Notes: generated by a model not told the origin, from the letters alone. A stretch of 64,000 nt of DNA from Clostridium sp. KNHs205 (GCF_000702945.1 NZ_JNLE01000005.1:682001-746000); one strand, 5' to 3'. Shown: positions 41,302-51,484, counted from the first letter of the stretch. Translations and numbers: made by a program.

Positions 41302-42543
41302 CTATTTATACAGCGGATATTTGTCCGTCAGCGTCTTTACAAGTTCCATCGCCTGTGCTTTATTCTTCTCCACATCTGCAATCAGCAAGCTGATGGCTTC
41401 CGCAATAACCTCCATATCTGCTGCTATCATCCCTCTTGTAGTAACAGCCGGAGTTCCAAGACGGATACCGCTGGTTACAAAAGGTGAGGCAGGATCATTG
41501 GGTATAGTATTCTTATTGCAGGTAATATTAGCAGCATCTAAAAGCTTCTCTGCCTCTTTACCGGTAACTCCCTTATTCTGAAGATCCACTAACATCAGAT
41601 GGTTGTCCGTTCCGCCGGAAACAATATTAAAACCTCTGTCTGTCAGACCTTTTGAGAGGGCTTGTGCATTCTCTATAATATTTGCTGCATAGGATTTAAA
41701 GGCAGGGTCGAGAGCTTCTTTAAAGCAGACAGCTTTCGCTGCAATCACATGCATTAAAGGGCCTCCCTGAATTCCTGGAAATACTGCTTTATTAAGCTTA
41801 TATTCCTCTGCAAATTCAATACTTGAGAGAATCATACCGCCTCTGGGACCTCTGAGGGTCTTGTGGGTGGTAGTGGTTGTAACATGAGCATAAGGAATGG
41901 GGGATTCATGAAGTCCTGCTGCTACCAGACCTGCAATATGGGCCATATCCACCATCAAGAGAGCTCCTGCTGCATCAGCAATCTCCCTGAAACGCTTGAA
42001 ATCAATCTTTCTGGCATAAGCACTGGCTCCGGCCACGATTAATTTAGGCTTTACGGAAAGGGCAATTTTCTCCAGTTCTTCATAATCAATGACGCCTTCA
42101 TCATTTACACCATAAGGAACGATATTAAAGTAGCTGCCGGACATATTCACCGGGCTGCCATGGGTTAAATGTCCACCATGGGCAAGGTTCATACCCATAA
42201 TGGTATCACCGGGTTTCACAAGGGCAAAAAATACAGCCATATTAGCCTGAGCACCGGAATGAGGCTGAACATTGGCATAAGTACAGCCGAATAACTGCTT
42301 TGCACGTTCTATGGCAAGATTCTCAGCAATATCAACAAATTCACAGCCGCCGTAATATCTCTTACCGGGATAACCTTCTGCATATTTATTCGTAAGAGGA
42401 CTTCCCATTGCAGCCATTACTGCTTTGCTTACGAAATTCTCAGACGCTATCAGTTCAATATGATCTTCCTGTCTTCCGATTTCCTTGGTTATAGCTTCAG
42501 CAAGCTCAGGATCATAACCCAAAACTTCTTCAAATGAATACAT
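41302..42543 (-). CDS. glyA: Serine hydroxymethyltransferase
   Basis: 413 residues. [20 protein letters not shown] and [20 protein letters not shown] give the folate and PLP-binding N-terminal region, the PLP lysine is in [16 protein letters not shown], and [20 protein letters not shown] is typical. It interconverts serine and glycine, supplying one-carbon units to tetrahydrofolate in the cytoplasm. Length matches the family. GGAGGTAGTGAG before ATG. A hairpin at 42657-42699 separates it from the TetR gene upstream. Confidence 0.97.
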   Translation of the reverse strand: MYSFEEVLGYDPELAEAITKEIGRQEDHIELIASENFVSKAVMAAMGSPLTNKYAEGYPGKRYYGGCEFVDIAENLAIERAKQLFGCTYANVQPHSGAQANMAVFFALVKPGDTIMGMNLAHGGHLTHGSPVNMSGSYFNIVPYGVNDEGVIDYEELEKIALSVKPKLIVAGASAYARKIDFKRFREIADAAGALLMVDMAHIAGLVAAGLHESPIPYAHVTTTTTHKTLRGPRGGMILSSIEFAEEYKLNKAVFPGIQGGPLMHVIAAKAVCFKEALDPAFKSYAANIIENAQALSKGLTDRGFNIVSGGTDNHLMLVDLQNKGVTGKEAEKLLDAANITCNKNTIPNDPASPFVTSGIRLGTPAVTTRGMIAADMEVIAEAISLLIADVEKNKAQAMELVKTLTDKYPLYK

Positions 42544-42656
42544 CTCACTACCTCCGTTGGTATTTTTACAGTATTATAACACAGTAATACTGTTATTAAA
42601 AGTGATAATTCGACCTTATTTCAATAAGCTGTACTTATTAAACCGAATATTTATTC

Positions 42657-42699
42657 AATAATATTCTAACCGGGTCAGGAGAGTCCTGAGAGTATTATT
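42657..42699. terminator. Hairpin between TetR and glyA genes
   Basis: AATAATATTCT ... TCAGGA-GAG-TCCTGA ... AGTATTATT. It probably terminates the TetR transcript, or acts in the glyA leader. Confidence 0.5.
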
Positions 42700-42707
42700 C
42701 CTGTTAT

Positions 42708-43331
42708 TTAAGCTTTAATACCTAACAGAATAAGCCTTACAGCTTCCTTCAGCAATTCTTCGCAATAACCGTGTTCCTCCAGATAATGTTCTCTTCTGGG
42801 TATAATTCTCTGGGCGATGCCAAGGGCTGTATTAAGCAGGACATCTATCTTAAATTCAGCATCCTTCACTGCTTTTATACTTCCATCCTTCATTCCTTCC
42901 AGAAAATACTGGTACATGACCGTATCTTTATTTTTGTTGAATTGTATATACTCATCGGCCTCTTCCGAAGCCGGATAATCATCGGTAAAGTACTGATCAA
43001 ATTCATCCAGGAACCGAACCTTATCTCTGTTCTCTATTAGTTTAGAAGTAAAGAGAAGCATAGTCTCTTCCAATTTTTCATAACCGTTATTCAGACTGTT
43101 AAGCCTCTCACTCTCCGTATCTGTAAGTTCCCGCAAACCAGTAAGAATGTCTTTTGCTATATAAAACGCTATGATTTCTTTCCCGGTGAAATGTCTGTAG
43201 AGGGTACTTCTTCCAATCCCTGCCCTTACAGCAATATCTTTCATTTCAGTGGCTCGCAAACCTCTGGTCAGAAACAGTTCCCTGGAAACATCCAGTATGT
43301 TTTCATCCATTTTGTCCAATATTCTAGGCAT
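42708..43331 (-). CDS. TetR-family repressor
   Basis: 207 residues. The N-terminal HTH reads ILDVSRELFLTRGLRATEMK then DIAVRAGIGRSTLYRHFTGK, followed by a helical ligand domain with little recognisable detail (KDILTGLRELTDTESERL). It diverges from the GH3 glucosidase gene, and a perfect palindrome lies in between, so it likely represses that gene and perhaps itself. The inducer is unknown; a sugar or plant-derived glycoside would be plausible. SD GGAGAACACA before ATG. Confidence 0.85.
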   Translation of the reverse strand: MPRILDKMDENILDVSRELFLTRGLRATEMKDIAVRAGIGRSTLYRHFTGKEIIAFYIAKDILTGLRELTDTESERLNSLNNGYEKLEETMLLFTSKLIENRDKVRFLDEFDQYFTDDYPASEEADEYIQFNKNKDTVMYQYFLEGMKDGSIKAVKDAEFKIDVLLNTALGIAQRIIPRREHYLEEHGYCEELLKEAVRLILLGIKA

Positions 43332-43471
43332 TGTGTTCTCCGTTCTCTGACTATTTATTAGTCCTTCCTTTTATGCACTACATTATAGGTGTGCGGTATA
43401 TAATTGTCAATAACTCCGTGTCTTTGCGGAAGGCAATTAGGTAGCCAGCAATTTAATCTCACACTTCTTAC

Positions 43472-43525
43472 TTGACTTCTCCTTTGATAAATGCTATATT
43501 CAGATTATATCGGGACACGTGTCCC
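43472..43525 (+). promoter_or_regulatory. GH3 promoter with palindromic TetR-type operator
   Basis: TTGACT (43472-43477), 17 bp, TATATT (43495-43500), then the perfect 14-bp palindrome GGGACACGTGTCCC (43512-43525) over the expected transcription start. A bound repressor would block RNA polymerase. The divergent TetR protein is the obvious candidate. Confidence 0.75.
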
Positions 43526-43564
43526 TCATCACCTTAAAACATATATTTGTAAAAGGAGAATCTT

Positions 43565-45823
43565 ATGGATGTTGAAAAGCTATTATCAGAACTGACACTT
43601 GAGGAAAAAGCAGCTTTATGTTCCGGAGCAGATTTCTGGCACTCAAAAAGTATTGAACGTTTACAGATTCCTGCTGTTATGGTTACGGACGGACCTCATG
43701 GCCTTAGAAAGCAGGCAGAGGAGTCCGATCATCTGGGACTTGCAGACAGTATAAAAGCAATCTGTTTTCCTACTGCCTCTGCCCTTGCCTGCTCATTCGA
43801 TACAGAACTGGCCAGGCATATCGGTGAAGCCTTAGGTGATGAATGCCAGGCGGAATCCGTATCAACTCTGCTGGGCCCAGGAGTCAATATGAAGCGCTCT
43901 CCTCTTTGCGGCCGTAATTTCGAATATTATTCTGAAGATCCATACCTTACCGGTAAGATGGCGGCTGCTTTTGTAACCGGTGTACAAAGCAAAGGCATCG
44001 GAACCAGTGTGAAACATTTTGCTGTAAACAATCAGGAATACCGCAGAATGAGCATTAATGCCATAGCAGATGAAAGAACCTTAAGAGAGATCTATCTGGC
44101 TGCCTTTGAAACTATCGTAAAAGAGGCAAAGCCCACAACACTGATGTGTTCTTACAACCGTATCAACGGAACCTATGCTTGTGAAAATGATTGGCTCCTG
44201 AACAAGGTCTTGCGAGAGGAATGGGGTTTTGATGGTCTGGTTATGACCGACTGGGGAGCAATGAATGACAGGGTTAAGGCCTTAAAGGCGGGCCTTGATC
44301 TGGAAATGCCAAGCAGCAACGGAATCAGGGACCGGGAAATTGTAGAGGCTGTTAAATCCGGTGAATTATCAGAGGAAATACTGAATACCTCTGTTAGAAG
44401 AGTCCTTAAACTTATTAAACATTATTATGATAACAAAAAAGAGAATGCCAGTTACGACAAAGAGGCTCACCACGCTCTCGCCAGAAAGGCGGCGGCAGAA
44501 AGTGCTGTCTTGTTAAAGAATGAATCCATCCTGCCTTTAAAATCAGATATAAAAGCTGCTTTTATCGGTAAATTTGCTCAGGTACCCCGTTATCAGGGTG
44601 GCGGTTCCAGTCACATCAACAGCTATCAGGTTACCAGTGCACTGGAGGCAGTAAAAGAAATTAGTCAGATAACTTATGCCCAAGGTTATGATACCAAAGA
44701 AGATAAAACAGATGAAACCCTCTTACAGGAGGCGGTAAAAGCAGCCAGAGAAGCCGAAGTTGCTGTCATTTTCGCGGGACTTCCCGATTCCTTTGAAAGT
44801 GAAGGGTACGACAGGGTACACATGGATTTACCGGAATGCCAGAATTATCTGATTCAGGAGATTGCAAAAGTACAGAAAAATCTTGTGGTTGTCCTGCATA
44901 ACGGTTCCCCTGTCAGAATGCCCTGGTTATCCGATGTCAAAGGCTTGATTTCACTCTATCTGGGAGGCCAGGCGGTAGGCGGTGCAGCAATTGACCTGCT
45001 TTATGGCTTCGTTAACCCAAGCGGTAAACTGGCAGAAAGTTATCCCTTGTCCTTAAAGCATAATCCCTCTTATCTTAATTTCCCCGGCACCGAAAAAGAA
45101 GTGGTATACAATGAAGGAGTATTCATTGGCTATCGTTACTATGATACCAAAGACCTGGAGGTCTTATATCCATTTGGTTATGGCTTAAGCTATACTACTT
45201 TTGAATACAGTGAATTAAGAATCACTCCCGATTCAAACCTTTCAGATACTGATTCCATTACAGTTACTCTTAAGGTTAAAAATACAGGTAAAGTCTTTGG
45301 CAAAGAAACGGTACAGCTATATATTCAGGATAAGGCTTCTTCTGTGAAACGTCCTGATAAGGAGCTGAAGGGATTTGTAAAAACAGCTTTGGCTCCCGGT
45401 GAAGAAAAGGATGTTTCCTTTACCCTTGACAGCCGTGCTTTTGCTTATTACAGCGAAGCGCTGGGGGATTGGTATGTTGAGACCGGCAATTTCACTATTA
45501 TGGTTGGAGCCTCCTCACGTGATATCAGGCTTTATAAAGACATCTTCCTAACCGGTACAAAGAAACTTCCCTTTATTGCCGACGAAACCACTACCCTTTC
45601 AGATATACGGAAATATGTTCCCAATGGATCGGAAATTATATCCCGCTACAGCGGACGCCTTATGCCTGCACTGGAAGGCAGTGCTGAGGAATCTCTTGGT
45701 GAAGGCACTGCTGAGATGCTGCGGCAAATGGTTGAAGGAACGCCTCTTCATTGCACCTTATCCTTTGGCGGAAATATAACGGCAGAAGAAATTCAGGCAC
45801 TCCTGAAGGAAATAAATAATTAA
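43565..45823 (+). CDS. Glycoside hydrolase family 3 beta-glucosidase
   Basis: 752 residues, no signal peptide, so cytoplasmic. The N-terminal barrel has TDGPHGLRKQ, GPGVNMKRSPLCGRNFEYYS and VKHFAVNNQEYRR (KH motif), and the nucleophile Asp is in GFDGLVMTDWGAMND. The middle alpha/beta sandwich includes ALKAGLDLEMPSS and VAVIFAGLPDSFESEGYDR; the C-terminal fibronectin III-like domain covers YPFGYGLSYTTFEYS to ELKGFVKTALAPGEEKDVSF. It releases glucose, or a related sugar, from beta-glucosides imported as oligosaccharides. AAAGGAG before ATG. Likely controlled by the divergent TetR protein. Confidence 0.93.
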   Translation: MDVEKLLSELTLEEKAALCSGADFWHSKSIERLQIPAVMVTDGPHGLRKQAEESDHLGLADSIKAICFPTASALACSFDTELARHIGEALGDECQAESVSTLLGPGVNMKRSPLCGRNFEYYSEDPYLTGKMAAAFVTGVQSKGIGTSVKHFAVNNQEYRRMSINAIADERTLREIYLAAFETIVKEAKPTTLMCSYNRINGTYACENDWLLNKVLREEWGFDGLVMTDWGAMNDRVKALKAGLDLEMPSSNGIRDREIVEAVKSGELSEEILNTSVRRVLKLIKHYYDNKKENASYDKEAHHALARKAAAESAVLLKNESILPLKSDIKAAFIGKFAQVPRYQGGGSSHINSYQVTSALEAVKEISQITYAQGYDTKEDKTDETLLQEAVKAAREAEVAVIFAGLPDSFESEGYDRVHMDLPECQNYLIQEIAKVQKNLVVVLHNGSPVRMPWLSDVKGLISLYLGGQAVGGAAIDLLYGFVNPSGKLAESYPLSLKHNPSYLNFPGTEKEVVYNEGVFIGYRYYDTKDLEVLYPFGYGLSYTTFEYSELRITPDSNLSDTDSITVTLKVKNTGKVFGKETVQLYIQDKASSVKRPDKELKGFVKTALAPGEEKDVSFTLDSRAFAYYSEALGDWYVETGNFTIMVGASSRDIRLYKDIFLTGTKKLPFIADETTTLSDIRKYVPNGSEIISRYSGRLMPALEGSAEESLGEGTAEMLRQMVEGTPLHCTLSFGGNITAEEIQALLKEINN

Positions 45824-46096
45824 TTAAATAAGATTATGAATTCAATTTCTGTTCGTGTATTTTTACAACTTTAAATAAATAAAAAAAGGACCTGCTGCCG
45901 GATTCTGATATTCTCTTTCTTACGTTAAACAGTTTTACATTTCTACTGTCTGCCGCATTGAGAGTATATCCCATTCACAACTTCCGGTAGGAGGTCTTTG
46001 CTTTTTCCCTCTTTACACTCTATTCACAGGCTTTGCATTCTTCTAATAATCACACTAGCTCCCATTACAGGGACTGTTAAACAATGATGTTGTTAG

Positions 46097-46235
46097 AAGC
46101 CTCCTGGCTCCTTCACAAACCGGCTGAAAGATACATAACTAATTTTGGATTCTAATCACACAAAAATTGTTCGCTCTTAGCACAAAATCTACAACTTTTC
46201 TTTCAGACAGTAATTACAGAAAAGCCAGGAGGCTT
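46097..46235. repeat. Family B intergenic hairpin, copy B2
   Basis: Outer arms AAGCCTCCTGGCT and AGCCAGGAGGCTT, a second stem CTGAAAGA / TCTTTCAG, loop block ACAAAAATTGTTCGCT (46160-46175) as in copy B1. It lies between the convergent GH3 and hydrolase genes. The rest of 45824-46411 holds smaller dyads (GGTGTAAAC ... ACTCACACC) and no gene. Confidence 0.6.
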
Positions 46236-46411
46236 TACAAGGCTTTGCATTAATTTTCCAACAGCTCCTGCCATAAATCAGGGTGTAAACTATGCTTTCG
46301 TTCTTATAACTCACACCACTACCGTAACTGCCGTAGCATACCGCATCTCCTTGTAGATGTCACACAGGCACAAATCAGGTGTGAATCATGTATTTCAATA
46401 CTTCACACTAC

Positions 46412-47341
46412 TTATGCATGTTTATCAAGCCATGTAAGTATCTCTTCCGTTACTTCCTCCCGGTTACTTTCATTTAACAGCTCATGCCTGGCTTCGTTAT
46501 AAAGCTTTAAGGTTATATCCTTCACCCCTGCTCTCTTATAGATCTTACTTAAGTTCGTGACCCCTTTGCCGCACTTACCAACAGGGTCTCTGTCTCCGGC
46601 AATAAGAAGCAAAGGAAGTTCCGAAGGCATTTTCTTTCTGTTCTTCCTTTTTTCAATATCCTTAAGGCCTTTTAAGAAGTCATAATAAAAACCGCAGGTA
46701 AATACTGCACCGCAAAAAGGATCTGCCACATACTTATCCACTTCTGCTTCATCCCTGCTTAGCCAGTCAAACTCCGTCCGATTAGGACTGAACAATTTAT
46801 TAAAATTGCCAAACATAAGACTGTTCATCCGCTCACTTTTTGCTCTTCTTCCCTTTTTCTTTGCTTCCAGAGAAGCTATGGCGATTCCGGTATTTAACAC
46901 AAACCCCTGATTACCGTTTGAACCGGATAATATCAGACCTTTCAATTCTTTTCCGTACTGCATGGAGTATTTTTGTGCTGCAAAAGAACCCATGCTGTGC
47001 CCAAATAAAAATAATGGCAAAGAAGGGTGATGCTTACGTATAATTACACTTAACTGATGCATGTCATATACCAGCCATCGAAAACCATCTCTTTCCGCAA
47101 GATGTCCAAGCTCTTCTACACTTCCTGCGGTTTTGCCATGTCCTCTGTGGTTATGGATATACACCTTATACCCATGCTCTGCAAGAGTATTTGCAAAACG
47201 CTCATACCTTTCAGCAGTTTCTGCCATTCCATGAGCTATCTGTACAATTCCTTTTATCTCTACAGAAGCCTCCGGACTAACACGATATCCATGGATGCGA
47301 ATCCCATCCATTGCCTGAAAAGAAAATTCCTCCCGTTTCAT
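46412..47341 (-). CDS. Alpha/beta hydrolase, lysophospholipase/monoacylglycerol lipase type
   Basis: 309 residues. The oxyanion segment is IAHGMAETAERYERFANTLA, NHRGHGKTAGS follows, the nucleophile elbow is FLFGHSMGSFAAQKY (GHSMG), the acid is in IAGDRDPVGK and the catalytic His in NEARHELLNE. This is the Serine aminopeptidase S33/Hydrolase_4 pattern of bacterial monoglyceride lipases or lysophospholipases. No signal peptide. Substrate not defined by sequence. Monocistronic, with GGGAG before ATG. Confidence 0.88.
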   Translation of the reverse strand: MKREEFSFQAMDGIRIHGYRVSPEASVEIKGIVQIAHGMAETAERYERFANTLAEHGYKVYIHNHRGHGKTAGSVEELGHLAERDGFRWLVYDMHQLSVIIRKHHPSLPLFLFGHSMGSFAAQKYSMQYGKELKGLILSGSNGNQGFVLNTGIAIASLEAKKKGRRAKSERMNSLMFGNFNKLFSPNRTEFDWLSRDEAEVDKYVADPFCGAVFTCGFYYDFLKGLKDIEKRKNRKKMPSELPLLLIAGDRDPVGKCGKGVTNLSKIYKRAGVKDITLKLYNEARHELLNESNREEVTEEILTWLDKHA

Positions 47342-47594
47342 AGAACTCCCATCTGTGTGCTTTCGCCCACGAATAAATCTAACTCAGATTCAATCCTGAG
47401 TATTTGATCTTTCCACTGACTATTCGTAATCTTATCTTTATTGTTACCTATTGTTAACTTTCTGTCAATACAAACTAAAAAAGTGCCTCAATAATTATGA
47501 AATAAATTGCAAAAAAAGGTCTACACTATAAACAGGTGATTCCACAGATCATAAATATAAAGAAGCTGTATTAGAAGATTGGAGGTGTACAGAT

Positions 47595-48116
47595 ATGAAA
47601 TATCTTCATTCGAATTTATGGAGAGATATCAATTGCGGCGATGAAACCAGGCGCCTTAACGCTTTATCGAAATGGAATGAAAATATAAAATTATATCAGT
47701 CAGAATATCTGAAAGCCAATAGTCATCTGACAAAGGCATTTATAAGATCTTATGAGAGCAATTTTGGATTTCATCATTATCTTATTAACGATATCCTGTT
47801 ATCTGACGGTAGTAAATATATGAAATATAATCGTTCAGATATCAAGAGCATCAATCAATGTCAGATAATACTCTTCGATCTGGTAGACACCTGGCAGCTT
47901 ACCTATAAAGGTTTAAGTTACATGAATTTGAACTGCAGTGGTACTGCCCTTAATTCCCTTAACAATACCAGGCAGATTGAGTACAGCGAGCTGATGGTCT
48001 TTCAGGATGATATACTTTCTCATGAAATCCTGCTGACCGGAGGTTCTATCCTTTTACTTCATTTCACCTGGGTCTCCGTCAAGAAAATCCACCATCCACA
48101 AATCACTGATTCCTGA
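47595..48116 (+). CDS. Hypothetical protein (possibly DUF4085-like)
   Basis: 173 residues: MKYLHSNLWRDINCGDETRR, RLNALSKWNENIKLYQSEYL, then SHLTKAFIRSYESNFGFHHY, a helical start, and a beta-rich second half (FDLVDTWQLTYKGLSYMNLN, YSELMVFQDDILSHEILLTG). The opening and length recall DUF4085-type proteins of unknown function. A strong RBS (GGAGGTG) precedes ATG. Its 3' end overlaps the convergent DUF434 gene by 63 bp, so one of the two ends may be mis-set; the first 150 residues look genuinely coding. Confidence 0.6.
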   Translation: MKYLHSNLWRDINCGDETRRLNALSKWNENIKLYQSEYLKANSHLTKAFIRSYESNFGFHHYLINDILLSDGSKYMKYNRSDIKSINQCQIILFDLVDTWQLTYKGLSYMNLNCSGTALNSLNNTRQIEYSELMVFQDDILSHEILLTGGSILLLHFTWVSVKKIHHPQITDS

Positions 48117-48779
48117 AATTACCATACTGTTTAGATTAACCCAATAGGTTGCGTAATCCAGTATAATAGAATCAGAAGTGGCTACACACTCTTTGGTCTT
48201 TAATATTTTATCAACCTCATTTATTACAAAGACCTGAGTACTAAAATTGAACTTTTCTAACTCCTCCTGTATCAATACCTTTAATCTGCCGGAATTGGAA
48301 ACAGGTGCATCAAGGTAAAAGATAACTTCTTTTACTTCCTCTTTTTCAAAGAATCCACCTAACAGTCTAAGAGCAGTAATTGTCTTATCAATAGGATGAT
48401 AGGTGCCTCTGAGTCCTGCCAGATCCCTGATAGTTCCATCAAGGCACCGAAACACAGGCGAACCGGACAAAATTACTTCCAGGGTTATTAAGATATTAAA
48501 TCCGTCAATATGGAGTACCCGTTCTCTTAAATCGGTTATTTCCCTGGATTTTCGTAAGTTTATGGCATCTTCTGTAGCTGCCCAGCGAAGCAGTGCCATA
48601 CGCTGCCTCTCGGATAGTAAATAATGATTTCCCACAAAAACAGATACACCTGAAACCGGATACCCCTGATTTATCAGGTAACGGATATCCTTGCCTGCAC
48701 TGGTTAGTTTGCTAAATGCCTCTGCACCAAATTCCTTTTCGTCACTGTCCTTATATCCACGTCTGGTTTGTCTTGCCAT
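48054..48779 (-). CDS. DUF434 domain protein
   Basis: 241 residues. MARQTRRGYKDSDEKEFGAE, then YLINQGYPVSGVSVFVGNHY and LRWAATEDAINLRKSREI, followed by VLHIDGFNILITLEVILSGS, RLLGGFFEKEEVKEVIFYLD and a C-terminal domain, match the archaeal/clostridial DUF434 plus DUF5616 pair. Some authors see a NYN/PIN-like RNase fold (conserved DGFN, D..GT, YLDAPVSNSG), but no activity is established. It is cotranscribed with the small HTH gene 20 bp upstream. Confidence 0.8.
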   Translation of the reverse strand: MARQTRRGYKDSDEKEFGAEAFSKLTSAGKDIRYLINQGYPVSGVSVFVGNHYLLSERQRMALLRWAATEDAINLRKSREITDLRERVLHIDGFNILITLEVILSGSPVFRCLDGTIRDLAGLRGTYHPIDKTITALRLLGGFFEKEEVKEVIFYLDAPVSNSGRLKVLIQEELEKFNFSTQVFVINEVDKILKTKECVATSDSIILDYATYWVNLNSMVISGISDLWMVDFLDGDPGEMK

Positions 48780-48800
48780 AAGTTACTTCCTTTTGCTTCT

Positions 48801-49031
48801 TTATCTTGTTGTCATTACCTCATTCCCCATATCAGCCCTGATCAATTCATCAAGTCTTATGTCAAAAATATCTGCCAGCTTAATCAGATAATAAAGATGG
48901 GGCAATACCTTACCGCTTACCCATTTCCCTACAAGTTCTGCCGGTACTTCCATAAGAATTGCTAACTGGCTAAGTGTAAGATTCTTTTGTTTTAGTAAAT
49001 AACTAATGTTATCACCAATCGTAAGCTCCAT
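48801..49031 (-). CDS. Small Xre-type HTH DNA-binding protein
   Basis: 76 residues from MELTIGDNISYLLKQKNLTL. The HTH_3 helix-turn-helix is SQLAILMEVPAELVGKWVSG, followed by LPHLYYLIKLADIFDIRLDE. GGGAGGATTACA decides this start over a much longer in-frame one without homology. Probably a small repressor. It lies just before the DUF434 gene. Confidence 0.8.
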   Translation of the reverse strand: MELTIGDNISYLLKQKNLTLSQLAILMEVPAELVGKWVSGKVLPHLYYLIKLADIFDIRLDELIRADMGNEVMTTR

Positions 49032-49424
49032 TGTAATCCTCCCTCGGTTACCAGGGTGTGTTTTAAACTCATTTAGCCAGTCTGACTGTATCACTTTCTG
49101 GTATACTGGATTGCACATTTTCCAGATCATAGCATGACTATATACCCAGAAAAGCGCTTTGTCTCCTACAAAGCGCAACCCCAGACTGTTGCAAGCAGTT
49201 TTCAAATACACCCTAAGTATCAGATTAATATTTTTACAGTATCACGTAATGAAATTATACCTCATAATTTATGCATAGCCTATAGTTTTTTGTCAATTAT
49301 TTGTAATAATTTTCTATTCTTATTGGGTGTTTTTCGAATTAATTCTACAAGCATAGAATTAATCAAACAAAATATATCAAAAACTTTGTCTGATTCACCT
49401 GAGCAATTTTCTTTTGGATTCTTT

Positions 49425-49476
49425 ATAGTATAACAAAAAAGAGCAGGTACTTATTGCTCTTTTTTTGTTATACTAT
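49425..49476. terminator. Strong bidirectional hairpin
   Basis: ATAGTATAACAAAAAAGAGC plus A and its near-perfect complement around GGTACTTAT. It isolates the DUF4353 operon from the HTH gene. Confidence 0.75.
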
Positions 49477-49531
49477 TATTTTTATTTTATATTCAGTATC
49501 GTGTATGACTTCACTTGATCCATATATTTCT

Positions 49532-49629
49532 TTGTTACTGCTGCAACTTCATTTATTTATAAAAATTATCTTTTGACTGCAACAACTTCCGTTATTCTAT
49601 AAGTTATTTCTTGTAACTGCTGCAACTTC
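49532..49629. repeat. Three spaced direct repeats
   Basis: TTGTTACTGCTGCAACTTC, TTGACTGCAACAACTTC and TTGTAACTGCTGCAACTTC at about 40-bp intervals just past the end of the DUF4353 gene. Purpose unknown. The remaining 49032-49651 region has no gene. Confidence 0.5.
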
Positions 49630-49651
49630 GAGCGCTCTATCAAGCATTTAC

Positions 49652-51484
49652 CTATTTTCTGGTACCGCCGCCAAAACCTCCCTGGCCTCCCATTCCCTGC
49701 TGTCCGTTACTGGTAACAACAGTAGAAAGTGTAATATCAGCCGTCTGTTCGCCGCTGGTTAATGTATAGGTTGCATCTTTCGTCAATTCAGGAAGGCTTA
49801 AGACAATTGACTGATAATCCTTTGTGGGGGTGAAGGAGGCAACTACTTTACCGCTTGAATCTTTTAAGGTCACTTCTGTTCCTGCTGAACTGACACTTGT
49901 TAAATTATAAAGGATAGAATACTGAGTTGAGGTATCGGAAAATCCCTGGGCCATTCCAGAACTTCCGGCAACATATACATTACCTCCGCTTATATCTGCG
50001 GTACCATTGTAATCCAGTGCGCCATCGCCATTACCCGTAGGACCGTAAACATATAAAGTACCACCGGTTATATATAAGTCTCCGTTGCTGTCAATACCAT
50101 CACCAGCGGCATCCACCGTAATAGTACCGCCGTTTATTAAGATGTAGCAATTGGTGTCGACCTGATCCATACCACCTCCACCGCCGAAATTTCCACCGCC
50201 GAAGTTACCGGGATTCTGAGGTCTTTCCTGTCCGTTATTTTCCTGACCATTAGCGTTCTGGGAATTTTCTGTTGCTTCTGAGGTAGCATCTGTACTGTCT
50301 GCTTTGGCAGAAGTATTTGTGGTTCCTGAGGTATCCGTAGTTCCGGCGGTATCCGTTGTATTATTCTGAGGCCCTCTGCCCGCTGGCGCGGTTCCAGTAC
50401 TTGCGGTATCCCCGGAGGCTGTGCTTCCGTTATCATCTGTGGAGCCGGGATCAGGGAAAGAACCATTCTCCGGAGGAGTCATATTTTCACCGCCCTGAGG
50501 GAAGCCATTCTGTGTTCCGTCTGTTTCACTGGTATCATTAGAACCGCTTGCAGCATTCATGCCATCATCCGAGGCTGTAATATTAATTACACCATCATCT
50601 ATAATGATTACTGTTCCTTCAATACCTTCCTGGCATTTAACAACTGTTATGGTACCGCCAGCAATATATACATAACCTTTCGTCGTATCATCTGCATTCT
50701 TTGACTGAATACCATTTCCGGTATCTGAGCTTAAGGTAAAGGTACCAGCTTTGATTTTTACTGCATCCTTACCGTTAATGGCATCTTTTACTGCTGTAAT
50801 ATTATAGACACCACCTGTTACCACAACATCGTCCTTGGATACAATTCCATGTTTATAACTGGCTGTAAGGTTAAGGGTCCCTGTGCCGTTAAAGGTCAGA
50901 TCTGCTTTACTGAAGATTACACCATCTACTGTATTATCATCTGTCTGTACATATTCTGTACCGTCTGTCAGGGTATTAACAGTGCCTTCCTCCTGCGTAA
51001 TAAACACCTTGTCCCCGCTCTTGATATAAATAGCTGCAGAAGTGGAGTTATGAATGGTCACTCCATTTAATACCAGCTGTACTTTCTCTGTATCAGCAGC
51101 CTCCACAACAATCTGCCCTTCTGCTAAAGTTCCGCTGATTACATAGGTGCCTTCACTGTTTATATTGATGGTATTATCCTTCACCTCTGCACCGGAACCT
51201 GATACAGTAGAGGCATTATCTTTTAATGTAATATTTATAGCGGTGCTCTCTTCATATCCAACTTCCAGATCTCTTGCCGTAAATTCCTTGTCCACTTCTA
51301 TCTGTGAGGTGGTTTCAATACCAGTCTGAATAGCGGTAGTAGTCGAGGAGGGATTTTCTGCCTCTTGTGTTGTTGTGGTCGTAGTTGAACTATCCTCTGT
51401 TTTACTCGTATTAGAACTGCTGCAGCCGGTTATTACCATTGCTGTTATGGTTGCTGCTGCAATTATATAATTTAGTTTTCTCAT
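49652..51484 (-). CDS. Cthe_2159/DUF4353-type carbohydrate-binding lipoprotein
   Basis: 610 residues from MRKLNYIIAAATITAMVITG with a lipobox (VITGC), then a Ser/Thr-rich spacer. Two parallel beta-helix blocks (INSEGTYVISGTLAEGQIVV ... and TNCYILINGGTITVDAAGDG) resemble the Cthe_2159 family, a pectin/cellulose-binding beta-helix. Between them lies a 130-residue low-complexity Thr/Asn/Gly linker and a Gly-rich GGNFGGGGGMDQ turn; the C-terminus ends GGQGGFGGGTRK. It is displayed on the membrane outside. AGGAAGGAG before this ATG; a longer start is less likely. Last gene of an operon with DUF4956 and VTC-domain proteins. Confidence 0.85.
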   Translation of the reverse strand: MRKLNYIIAAATITAMVITGCSSSNTSKTEDSSTTTTTTQEAENPSSTTTAIQTGIETTSQIEVDKEFTARDLEVGYEESTAINITLKDNASTVSGSGAEVKDNTININSEGTYVISGTLAEGQIVVEAADTEKVQLVLNGVTIHNSTSAAIYIKSGDKVFITQEEGTVNTLTDGTEYVQTDDNTVDGVIFSKADLTFNGTGTLNLTASYKHGIVSKDDVVVTGGVYNITAVKDAINGKDAVKIKAGTFTLSSDTGNGIQSKNADDTTKGYVYIAGGTITVVKCQEGIEGTVIIIDDGVINITASDDGMNAASGSNDTSETDGTQNGFPQGGENMTPPENGSFPDPGSTDDNGSTASGDTASTGTAPAGRGPQNNTTDTAGTTDTSGTTNTSAKADSTDATSEATENSQNANGQENNGQERPQNPGNFGGGNFGGGGGMDQVDTNCYILINGGTITVDAAGDGIDSNGDLYITGGTLYVYGPTGNGDGALDYNGTADISGGNVYVAGSSGMAQGFSDTSTQYSILYNLTSVSSAGTEVTLKDSSGKVVASFTPTKDYQSIVLSLPELTKDATYTLTSGEQTADITLSTVVTSNGQQGMGGQGGFGGGTRK

